Positions 30,389 to 37,911 of a DNA stretch of 64,000 nt are shown here, piece by piece. The notes beneath the pieces are model-generated. The model saw nothing but the letters and a program-made list of their open reading frames with translations, had not been told where the DNA came from and did no database searches. The position numbers and the translations under genes were made by a program. The first letter of the stretch is position 1; every line of letters starts with the position of its first letter. This DNA comes from Parvularcula dongshanensis (GTDB lineage: Bacteria; Pseudomonadota; Alphaproteobacteria; Caulobacterales; Parvularculaceae): assembly GCF_014199615.1 (NCBI RefSeq), contig NZ_JACHOB010000005.1:248001-312000 (forward strand), read 5' to 3'.

Positions 30389-31570
30389 CTAGCGTTCGAG
30401 TTTCAGGGACGAGTACTCCCATGCCCAGGGCGCACCCGTCTCGCCGAGCGCCGCCTCGACGATCGACGGGAACGCCGCCTCCGCGCGGACGTCGTTCGAC
30501 AAAATGACGACGCAGTCGCGGCGCTCCTTCAGGCAGACCAGGGTGTTGCCCGTGTTCTCGTCGTGCCCGCCCTTGTAGAAGGCCGGCCCTTGCGGCCCTT
30601 CGAAGGTGACGACGCCGAGACCGGCGGAGAGGTCGGCCCTGCGCTCGTCCGCCGGCAGTTCCTCCGTCAGCGTCGGGAACTGCGCTGGCGTGGTGATCGG
30701 CAGGGACGGCGCGGTGAGTTGCGCGCAGCTATCGGACGAGAGGTTCTCGCAACGAACCAGGCCAGCGGCGAAGCGGGCGACGTCCGTGATCGTCGTGTCC
30801 ATCGAGCCCGCCGCGCGCACCTTGCTACGGTCGTCGTGCGGGACCGGCTCGCCCTCCATCGTCCAACCGTCGGCGAGGTCGTCCGCGAAGTCCTCGCGCC
30901 AAATCATGCCGGTGCGCGTCATGCCGAGCGGTTCGAACACGCGGGCATCCATCTCCTCGCCGACGTCGAGGCCGAGCCCCTTCTCGAGGACGTACTGCAT
31001 GAGGATGAAGCCGTCGCCCGAGTAGGCGTAGCGGCTGCCCGGCTCGAAGTGGATGTGCAGCCCCCGGTCGGGTTCCAGGAACCAGAAGTTCGCGAAGCCC
31101 GCGCTGTGCATGAGCAGCATGCGCGGCGTGATCCGCCGCCATCGGTCGTCGCCCGCGAGCGTGGCGTAGGGCGCGTAGACCCAGGGATCGCCATCATAGG
31201 CCGTCAGCGGCTCGGAGAGGTAAGTCGGGATCGGCTCGTCGAGGTCGATCACGCCTTCCTCGGCCAGCTGCACGACCATGTAGGCGAAGGCGGCCTTGGT
31301 GAGCGAGGCGCCGTACATGACGGTGCGCCCGGTGAGCGGCTCTCCGTCCGCGTTGCGGTCGCCGAGCACGCGGACGCCGACGACCTCGCCGTCCTCGACG
31401 AAACCGAAGGCGAGACCCTTCGCACCGGTCGCGTCCATACCTTGGCGCGCGGCGGCTTCTATTGCGTCGAGGGGCGTCACCTCGGGTCTCTCTTGCGCCG
31501 CTGCAGACCCTAGCAGGACCACAGCGACGGCGGACGCCTTCGATAGGGTTCGCAGGTTCTTCGCGATCAC
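30389..31570 (-). CDS. Exported serine hydrolase of the beta-lactamase/esterase VIII type
   Basis: A 393-residue enzyme of the class C beta-lactamase fold, exported by a signal peptide (SKASAVAVVLLGSAAAQE). The catalytic SxxK is in GASLTKAAF. The second motif is YSGDG instead of Y-x-N, and the third is KGGHDENTGN rather than KTG, so it is likely an esterase or peptidase rather than a beta-lactamase. I start at GTG 31570, which has GAGGGAGACG upstream and gives a clean signal peptide; the extra residues from 31636 do not. Its place between GH115 and GH10 suggests de-esterification of xylan side groups, but that is inference. Confidence 0.8.
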   Translation of the reverse strand: MIAKNLRTLSKASAVAVVLLGSAAAQERPEVTPLDAIEAAARQGMDATGAKGLAFGFVEDGEVVGVRVLGDRNADGEPLTGRTVMYGASLTKAAFAYMVVQLAEEGVIDLDEPIPTYLSEPLTAYDGDPWVYAPYATLAGDDRWRRITPRMLLMHSAGFANFWFLEPDRGLHIHFEPGSRYAYSGDGFILMQYVLEKGLGLDVGEEMDARVFEPLGMTRTGMIWREDFADDLADGWTMEGEPVPHDDRSKVRAAGSMDTTITDVARFAAGLVRCENLSSDSCAQLTAPSLPITTPAQFPTLTEELPADERRADLSAGLGVVTFEGPQGPAFYKGGHDENTGNTLVCLKERRDCVVILSNDVRAEAAFPSIVEAALGETGAPWAWEYSSLKLER

Positions 31571-31702
31571 GTCATCGTCTCCCTCGCGGGAGAGCCTGAC
31601 ACGAACGACGCGCCGTGCAATCTGCGCCTGCAGCACGGTCAGCTGTCGGCTGCGTGGCGGTTCGTCCGAGGGAACATCTCGGTTGCAGCCTGGATCGCCC
31701 CC

Positions 31703-31969
31703 CTACTCTCGCTTCTCCGCATACATGCAGGGCGTCGTCCGCTTGCCCTCCCCCAAGGGACGGCAGGCGAAGTCGTAGTCGGTGCCGTCGGAGGCAAGGC
31801 GGAGTTCGAGCGGCTGGCCGATTAGGCCTTTCCCGCCGGCCCCCGCGACCCCCTCGCCTGCTTCGGGTGCGTCGTCACCGGCACGGGCCGCAGGCGGGGC
31901 GGGTAAGCAGAGCGATGAGTGGAGCCGATGTCGTGCGGCTATATAGTCGGCAAGGTTCGCTTCGGCCAC
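31703..31969 (-). CDS. Possible small protein ahead of the xylanase, doubtful
   Basis: The last 40 codons read like real protein (LIGQPLELRLASDGTDYDF, then CRPLGEGKRTTPCMYAEKRE), with two cysteines, but the start is unclear. GTG at 31969 is one option; an ATG further up would lie inside the LacI-type operator. It is divergent from GH10 and may be a small exported protein or the remnant of a larger gene. The rest of the gap 31571-32131 holds the operator at 32000 and nothing else I can name. Confidence 0.3.
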   Translation of the reverse strand: MAEANLADYIAARHRLHSSLCLPAPPAARAGDDAPEAGEGVAGAGGKGLIGQPLELRLASDGTDYDFACRPLGEGKRTTPCMYAEKRE

Positions 31970-31999
31970 GTTTGTCGCCTGGACAACGACATTGGGAGG

Positions 32000-32013
32000 T
32001 GATAGCGCTAACA
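32000..32013. promoter_or_regulatory. LacI/XylR-type operator upstream of GH10
   Basis: TGATAGCGCTAACA, palindromic at all but one position pair around a TAGCGCTA core. It matches the operator upstream of the transaldolase-like gene and XylR boxes described for xylan genes in other proteobacteria. It lies about 120 bases before the xylanase start. Confidence 0.7.
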
Positions 32014-32131
32014 TGTCGGGAACCTTCTGAACAGCTGGGCCACTCGCTTTGGTCGCAGAGTTTGGTAAGGCGTTCCAAGAACTACGCGTCACGCAGCCGG
32101 TAAGAGCGCGGGCGCTATGGGAGGAAGACGG

Positions 32132-33280
32132 ATGGCGAACTACTCGCGACGCGAGACGCTCGGACTTCTTGCAGGCGCGACCGCGCTCGGCGCTTGCGCG
32201 ACGGGCAGGCCGGACGGTTCGGCGCAGGCCGTTCAAGGCGCGGGCGATTCCGTCTCCTTGGACGCGCTCGCGCGTCAGAAGGGCCTTCGCTTCGGCACGG
32301 CCATCAACGCGCGGCAGCTCCGCGATCCCCGCTACGCCGAGATCGTCAAGGCGGAGTGCGGCGGCCTCGTCGCCGAGAACGAACACAAGATCTACGTCAT
32401 CAAGCCCGAGCCGGACGCGTGGAACTTCGCGCCGGCGGACGCGATCGTCGACTTCGCGAAGTCGAACGACCTGGCCATGCGTGGTCACACCCTGATCTGG
32501 CACCATCCCCGCTGGCTGCCGCAATGGCTGAACGAGACCGAGTTCGGCAGCGCGTCCGAGGCGGAAGGTTTCCTCCAAGACTACATCGGCCGCGTGGCGG
32601 GCCGGTACAGCCCGTTCCTCTACTCCTGGGACGTCGTCAACGAGACGATCGACGACGAGACCGGCGAGATGCGCGAGACCTCTTTGTCGCGCGCGATGGG
32701 GCCCGAAGTGATCGACGCCTGCTTCCGCATCGCGAAGGAACACGCGCCGAACGCGACCCTCGCCTACAACGACTACATGTCGTGGGAGACGACGAGCACG
32801 GCGCACCGGCGCGGCGTGCTGCGCCTTCTCGAGCGGCTGGTCGGCAATGGCGTGCCGATCGATGCGCTCGGCATCCAGTCGCACTCGAACTACGAGATGC
32901 CGGACGAGTTCACGCCGCAGAAGCAGCGCGAGTGGCGCGCCTTCGTCGACGAGGTCGTCGGCATGGGGCTCGACATCTACCTGACCGAGTTCGACGTGAA
33001 CGACACGCGGCTGCGCCCCGACACCGCCTATCGTGACGAGCTGATCGCGTCCTACACCAAGGACTATCTCGACATGATGCTCTCCTACGAGGAGACGAAG
33101 GACGTGCTCGCCTGGGGCATGGTGGACAAGGACAGCTGGCTTCAGACGTTCCTTCCGCGCGAGGACGGGGTGGAGAAGCGTCCCACCCCCTACTCTTCCG
33201 ACTACCAACCCAAGGCGATGCGCGAAGCGATCGCGCAGGCGTTCCGTGACGCGCCGACACGCACGCCGCTTCGCAGCTAA
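32132..33280 (+). CDS. GH10 endo-1,4-beta-xylanase
   Basis: Cuts internal xylan linkages with retention of configuration. The 382-residue protein has a Tat-type lipoprotein signal (SRRETLGLLAGATALGAC) with a lipobox cysteine at 22. The acid/base glutamate is Glu171 in WDVVNETID and the nucleophile Glu286 in YLTEFDVND. The (alpha/beta)8 segments GLRFGTAIN and RGHTLIWHH are also present. The start is the ATG at 32132; an extension to 32117 would spoil the signal. The membrane-anchored enzyme would work at the cell surface with GH115. It is controlled by the upstream LacI-type operator. Confidence 0.95.
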   Translation: MANYSRRETLGLLAGATALGACATGRPDGSAQAVQGAGDSVSLDALARQKGLRFGTAINARQLRDPRYAEIVKAECGGLVAENEHKIYVIKPEPDAWNFAPADAIVDFAKSNDLAMRGHTLIWHHPRWLPQWLNETEFGSASEAEGFLQDYIGRVAGRYSPFLYSWDVVNETIDDETGEMRETSLSRAMGPEVIDACFRIAKEHAPNATLAYNDYMSWETTSTAHRRGVLRLLERLVGNGVPIDALGIQSHSNYEMPDEFTPQKQREWRAFVDEVVGMGLDIYLTEFDVNDTRLRPDTAYRDELIASYTKDYLDMMLSYEETKDVLAWGMVDKDSWLQTFLPREDGVEKRPTPYSSDYQPKAMREAIAQAFRDAPTRTPLRS

Positions 33281-33343
33281 TACCCAGTCAGTCCCCTTGG
33301 CCGCGGCGGCGTCCCGGTCCTAGGAGCAGTCAAGGAGTTCCAC

Positions 33344-34798
33344 ATGTTCCTCGGCATCGACATCGGCACGTCGGGCGTGAAGGTCGTCGTCACCAACGAC
33401 GACAGCGACGTCATCGAGCAGGCCGTCTCGCCGCTTCCCGTCTCCCGCCCCCATCCGTCCTGGTCCGAGCAGGATCCGGCCGATTGGTGGAAGGCGACGC
33501 AGGAGGCGGTTCTCCAACTCTCGCCGGATCGCCGGGCGAAGATCGAGGCGGTGGGCCTGTCCGGTCAGATGCACGGCGCGACGCTTCTGGGCGCGGGCGA
33601 CGAGGTCCTGCGGCCCGCGATCCTTTGGAACGACGGGCGCAGCGCGGCGCAGTGCGTCGAGCTCGAACGGCGCGAGCCGAAGACGCGCGAGATCACGGGC
33701 AACGCGGTCTTCCCCGGCTTCACCGCGCCGAAGCTTCTCTGGGTCGCCGAGAACGAGCCCGAGGTCTTCTCCAAGGTCGAGAAGGTCTTGCTGCCCAAGG
33801 ACTATGTCCGCCTCCTGATGACGGGCACCTACGGCTCGGACATGTCCGACGCGTCGGGTACGTCCTGGCTCGACGTCGGCAAGCGGGCCTGGTCGCCCGC
33901 CATGCTGGAGGCGACGGGCCTCACCGAAGCGCACATGCCCGAGCTTTTCGAAGGCTCGGACGCCACCGGCACGCTGCTGCCCGAGGTCGCGAAGGCCTGG
34001 GGCATGAACGCGGTGCCGGTCGCGGGCGGCGGCGGCGACAACGCGGCGGGCGCCGTCGGCGTCGGCGTCACGGGCCCTGGCGACGCCTTCATGTCGCTCG
34101 GCACGTCGGGCGTCCTGTTCCTAGCGGGCGAGGCGTTCTCGCCGAACCCGGACTCGGGCGTTCACGCCTTCTGCCACGCCCTTCCCGGCCGCTGGCACGA
34201 GATGACGGTGATGCTGTCGGCGGCCTCCTGCCTCGACTGGGCGATGCGCCTGACGGGCACGCCGGATGCGGGGAGCCTCGTCGCGGCGGCGGAGAAGAAG
34301 GGCCGCCTCGACGCCTCGCTCTTGTTCCTGCCCTACCTTTCGGGCGAGCGGACGCCGCACAACGACCCTCATGCGCGCGGCGTCCTCTTCGGCCTCGACC
34401 ATGACAGCGGCACGCCGGAGGTGGCGCAGGCCGTACTCGAAGGCGTCGCCCTCGCCTTCGCGGACGGGCTCAACGTCCTTCGCGATCCGGGCCGCGTGTC
34501 CGAGGTCACCGTGATCGGCGGCGGGGCGCGGTCGTCCTATTGGGGCCGCATCCTGTCGGCGGCGCTCGACAGGCCGCTCGCCTATCGCCGCGACGCGGAT
34601 GTCGGCCCGGCCTACGGCGCGGCGAAGCTCGCGCAGCTCTGCCTCGGGAATGCCGACGCGGACAAGGTCCTCGCCGCGCCGCCCGTCCTCTCCGTCGTCG
34701 AGCCGAACAAGGACGACGTCGCGATCCTGGCGGAGAAGCGCGAACGCTTCTCCGCTCTCTACTCAACCCTTAAAGACAGCTTCCCGAAAGGAGCCTGA
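33344..34798 (+). CDS. xylB: Xylulokinase
   Basis: Phosphorylates D-xylulose to xylulose-5-phosphate. The 484-residue FGGY kinase starts MFLGIDIGTSGVKVVV (nucleotide-binding phosphate-1 motif). It has QMHGATLLGAGD and ILWNDGRS in the sugar-binding half, and DAFMSLGTSGV and VIGGGARSSYWG in the C-terminal half. It is followed by xylA one base after its stop, so the two are an operon, 63 bases after GH10. Confidence 0.96.
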   Translation: MFLGIDIGTSGVKVVVTNDDSDVIEQAVSPLPVSRPHPSWSEQDPADWWKATQEAVLQLSPDRRAKIEAVGLSGQMHGATLLGAGDEVLRPAILWNDGRSAAQCVELERREPKTREITGNAVFPGFTAPKLLWVAENEPEVFSKVEKVLLPKDYVRLLMTGTYGSDMSDASGTSWLDVGKRAWSPAMLEATGLTEAHMPELFEGSDATGTLLPEVAKAWGMNAVPVAGGGGDNAAGAVGVGVTGPGDAFMSLGTSGVLFLAGEAFSPNPDSGVHAFCHALPGRWHEMTVMLSAASCLDWAMRLTGTPDAGSLVAAAEKKGRLDASLLFLPYLSGERTPHNDPHARGVLFGLDHDSGTPEVAQAVLEGVALAFADGLNVLRDPGRVSEVTVIGGGARSSYWGRILSAALDRPLAYRRDADVGPAYGAAKLAQLCLGNADADKVLAAPPVLSVVEPNKDDVAILAEKRERFSALYSTLKDSFPKGA

Positions 34799-34799
34799 G

Positions 34800-36119
34800 A
34801 TGTCGAAGTCTTCCGAGTACTTCTCGTCGGTCGAGCCCATCAAGTTCGAAGGGCCGGATACGGACAAAACGCTCGCCTACCGCTACTACGACAAGGACCG
34901 TGTCGTCATGGGCAAGACGATGGAGGAGTTCCTCCGTCCGTCCGTCTGCTACTGGCACACCTTCTGCTGGAACGGCTTCGACGTCTTCGGCGCGGGCACG
35001 TTCGACCGCCCGTGGCAGAAGCTGAGCGGTCAGGAGATGGCCGAAGCCAAGCTCGACGCGGCCTTCGACTTCTTCGCGCGCCTCGGCCTGCCCTTCTTCG
35101 CCTTCCACGACGTCGACGTCATGGCCCCGGCGTCGAACATGAAGGAGCACACGGAGAACTTCGCGCGCATCCTCGACCCGATGGAACAGAAGATGGAGGA
35201 GACCGGCGTCAAGCTCCTCTGGGGTACGGCGAACATGTTCTCCGACCCGCGCTACATGGGCGGCGCCTCGACCAACCCGGACCCCGAAGTCTTCGCCTGC
35301 GCGGCCGTTCAGGTCCGCCAAGCCATGGACGCGACCAAGCGCCTGAACGGCGCGAACTACGTCTTCTGGGGCGGCCGCGAGGGCTATGACACCCTCCTCA
35401 ACACCGACCTCAAGCGTGAGATGGATCAGCTCGGCCGGATGCTGTCCATGGCGGTCGACTACAAGCACAAGATCGGCCTCGAAGGCCCGCTCCTGATCGA
35501 GCCCAAGCCGCACGAGCCGACCAAGCACCAGTACGACCGCGACGTCGCGACGGTGTACGGCTTCCTCGAACGCTACGGCCTGACCAACGACGTGAAGGTC
35601 AACATCGAGACCAACCACGCGACGCTCGCCGGCCTCTCGATGGATCACGAAGTCGCCGCGGCCTACGCGCTTGGCATCTTCGGCTCGATCGACGCGAACC
35701 GCGGCGATCCGCAGAATGGTTGGGACACCGACCAGTTCTGGAACGACCCGCTCGACATCACGCGCACGATGATCCACCTGCTGCGCAATGGCGGCTTCAC
35801 GACCGGCGGCTTCAACTTCGACGCCAAGGTCCGCCGCCAGTCGATCGACGCCGAGGACATCTATCACGGTCACGTCGGCGGCATGGACATGCTCGCCAAG
35901 GGCCTCCTGTCCGCCGCGGCGCTCATCGAGCACGGCGAGGCCGACAAGTTCCTCTCCGACCGCTATGCGGGCTGGGACGGCGACCTCGGCAAGTTCATCA
36001 TGGCCGAGGGCACGACGCTCGACGCCGTGGCGGACCGCGCCCTTTCCGACGGCGTGGACCCCAAGCCGCGCTCGGGCCGTCAGGAGCACCTCGAGAACCT
36101 GGTCAACCGGTTCCTCTAA
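34800..36119 (+). CDS. xylA: Xylose isomerase
   Basis: Isomerises D-xylose to D-xylulose. The 439-residue protein has the catalytic histidine in AFHDVDVM, metal-binding residues in IEPKPHEPTKHQYD and IETNHATL, and the C-terminal metal site in DIYHGHVGGMD (with DANRGDPQNGWDTD before it). The ATG at 34800 overlaps the end of the spacer after xylB, with a ribosome-binding site AAAGGAG. This is the second step of xylose catabolism after import. Confidence 0.96.
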   Translation: MSKSSEYFSSVEPIKFEGPDTDKTLAYRYYDKDRVVMGKTMEEFLRPSVCYWHTFCWNGFDVFGAGTFDRPWQKLSGQEMAEAKLDAAFDFFARLGLPFFAFHDVDVMAPASNMKEHTENFARILDPMEQKMEETGVKLLWGTANMFSDPRYMGGASTNPDPEVFACAAVQVRQAMDATKRLNGANYVFWGGREGYDTLLNTDLKREMDQLGRMLSMAVDYKHKIGLEGPLLIEPKPHEPTKHQYDRDVATVYGFLERYGLTNDVKVNIETNHATLAGLSMDHEVAAAYALGIFGSIDANRGDPQNGWDTDQFWNDPLDITRTMIHLLRNGGFTTGGFNFDAKVRRQSIDAEDIYHGHVGGMDMLAKGLLSAAALIEHGEADKFLSDRYAGWDGDLGKFIMAEGTTLDAVADRALSDGVDPKPRSGRQEHLENLVNRFL

Positions 36120-36126
36120 GAACGGC

Positions 36127-36152
36127 GAGGGCCGCGCTCCGGCGCGGCCCTC
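36127..36152 (+). terminator. Hairpin after xylA
   Basis: An 11-bp perfect stem GAGGGCCGCGC/GCGCGGCCCTC with a four-base loop, seven bases after the xylA stop. No T-run follows, so termination may be partial; the LacI gene starts 90 bases later. Confidence 0.5.
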
Positions 36153-36242
36153 ACGCACTGGCGTTGTCAAAAGTTTCAACCCAAGGCAAGATTTGGGACA
36201 ACGCCGGGACGGCACGAAGCCCGGGCACGACGGAGGGCACCG

Positions 36243-37280
36243 TTGGCTGACGGGCAGGAAGGCGGCCGCAGGCCGCAAGCGACGATCCGAGAGGTGGCCG
36301 AGCGCGCTGGCGTCTCGCAGATGACCGTCTCGCGGGTGCTCAACTCGCCCGACCTCGTCAAGCCCGAGACGCGCGCCCGCGTTCAAGAAGCCATCGAAGC
36401 GCTGCGCTACCGACCGAACATCCTTGCCCGGACGCTGGCGGGGGGTCGAGCGCTCTTCATCGGCCTTCTCTACGACAACCCTTCGCATGGCTACCTGTCC
36501 GAGTTGCTGCTGGGCGCGCTGGAGCGCTGCCGGCAGGCCGGCCATCACCTGGTCGTCGAGGACCTGTCGGGCGACGAGGCGGCCAAACCTTCGATCATCG
36601 TCAACCGCGCGCGTGACGGCGGCCTCGACGGCGTCATCATCATCCCGCCGCTCAGCGACGATGCGAGCGTCGTTCGCGCCCTGCGCGAGGCGGGCATCGC
36701 CTGCGTCCTCATCGCGCCGAGCAACCCCGAGCACGGGGACGGCGCCGTCAGCATAGACGACGCGGAGGCAGCGGCGAGCATGACGCGCTACCTGATCGAG
36801 CGCGGGCACGAGCGGATCGGATTCATCAGCGGGCCGGTCGGCCACAGCGCGGGCGTGATCCGGCAGGAAGGCTACCGCGCGGCGCTGGAGGCGGCGGGTC
36901 TGCCCTACGAAGAGGCCCACGTCGCGAAAGGCGCGTTCACCTACCGGTCGGGCATGATGGCCGCGGAGCACCTTTTGCGGACGCCCGTCCGGCCGACCGC
37001 GATCTTCGCCGGGAACGACGACATGGCCGCCGGCGCGATCGCCGCCGCGCATCGCCTCGGCCTCAAAGTCCCCGAGGACGTGTCCATCGCAGGGTTCGAC
37101 GACACCGCCATCGCGAGCACCGTCTGGCCGCAGCTGACGACCGTGCGCCAGCCCATCGCCGAGATGGCGGCCCGCGCCGTGTCGATCCTCGGTCGCGAGG
37201 AAGGCGCGGAGGCGCAAGGGCCGCTACCGACCTCGATCATCGAGCGGGCGTCGGTCGGACCGCCTCACGTCAAGGCGTGA
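36243..37280 (+). CDS. LacI-family sugar-responsive repressor (XylR-like)
   Basis: A 345-residue repressor with the N-terminal helix-turn-helix (TIREVAERAGVSQMTVSRVLN) and hinge segment (YRPNILARTLAGG), then a periplasmic-binding-like sugar domain. Start is TTG at 36243 with GGAGGG upstream, since no ATG fits. Its place after xylBA and the two palindromes at 26679 and 32000 make it the probable regulator of the xylan/xylose genes, with xylose or a xylo-oligosaccharide as inducer. The next gene ends eleven bases inside its 3' end on the other strand. Confidence 0.9.
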   Translation: MADGQEGGRRPQATIREVAERAGVSQMTVSRVLNSPDLVKPETRARVQEAIEALRYRPNILARTLAGGRALFIGLLYDNPSHGYLSELLLGALERCRQAGHHLVVEDLSGDEAAKPSIIVNRARDGGLDGVIIIPPLSDDASVVRALREAGIACVLIAPSNPEHGDGAVSIDDAEAAASMTRYLIERGHERIGFISGPVGHSAGVIRQEGYRAALEAAGLPYEEAHVAKGAFTYRSGMMAAEHLLRTPVRPTAIFAGNDDMAAGAIAAAHRLGLKVPEDVSIAGFDDTAIASTVWPQLTTVRQPIAEMAARAVSILGREEGAEAQGPLPTSIIERASVGPPHVKA

Positions 37281-37875
37281 CGCTGCCGGAGGGAAGCCCG
37301 GCGGGATCGGCGTTCTGTCCCATGTTCATGACGTAGTACTGACCGATCTCCACGGTCTGTCTGAGGCCGCCGACGTTGAACGACATGCCGATCTCGCCCG
37401 GCGCGTAGGCCTTCTGCGCCGTGCCGTTCAGGTAGTGGAGCTGCCAGTCCTCGGACAGGGGAACGAGGCGCGAGGCGAGCGCCGTCCAGGGCTCGCTCGT
37501 CTCTTGCAGGCGCATGTCGGCCTCGGCACGGTCCTGGTCCGGATCCATCTTCTCCGCCCGGGCCCAGACGGCGATCAGGACCACGTCGCCCGCCTCGACG
37601 CCGCCCTGAACGGGAGCGGCCGCGGAGATGCGCCAGGCGTCTGCGGCGGGACGCTTGACCTTGACCCGGAAGGCGGTGCCGCCCGCGACGTCCGCCTTGG
37701 CGACCCGGCCGCTCGCGCCCTCGCCGTAGACGTTCCAGTTCACTTCGAGCGGGTTGTTCACGAGCGTGCCGGGCAGCGCCTCTTCGAGCGCCGCGAGCGC
37801 CTCGTCCTCGGTTTGAGCCGCCGCTGGGCTCGCGAGCGCGAGGCCCGCGAGCAGTATGATCAGTCTACCTCTCAT
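37270..37875 (-). CDS. Secreted carbohydrate-binding-module-like protein
   Basis: A 201-residue protein with a signal peptide (LIILLAGLALASPAAA). The rest looks like a single beta-sandwich of the CBM4/9/22-like type: TAFRVKVKR, VLIAVWARAEK and EIGMSFNVGG are strand-like segments seen in such modules. No catalytic signature is visible. It is 36 bases downstream of GH9 on the same strand, so they are probably co-transcribed, and the protein may bind or present a polysaccharide for GH9. Confidence 0.65.
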   Translation of the reverse strand: MRGRLIILLAGLALASPAAAQTEDEALAALEEALPGTLVNNPLEVNWNVYGEGASGRVAKADVAGGTAFRVKVKRPAADAWRISAAAPVQGGVEAGDVVLIAVWARAEKMDPDQDRAEADMRLQETSEPWTALASRLVPLSEDWQLHYLNGTAQKAYAPGEIGMSFNVGGLRQTVEIGQYYVMNMGQNADPAGLPSGSVTP

Positions 37876-37911
37876 CCTTCTCCTCCCATGTCACCGCCTC
37901 TGCCCGGACGG

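Noticed and set aside
31703-33208. A 501-codon minus frame over GH10
   Set aside because: Most of it is antisense to a clear xylanase; only its last 90 codons, outside the xylanase, might be real and these are listed separately with low confidence.
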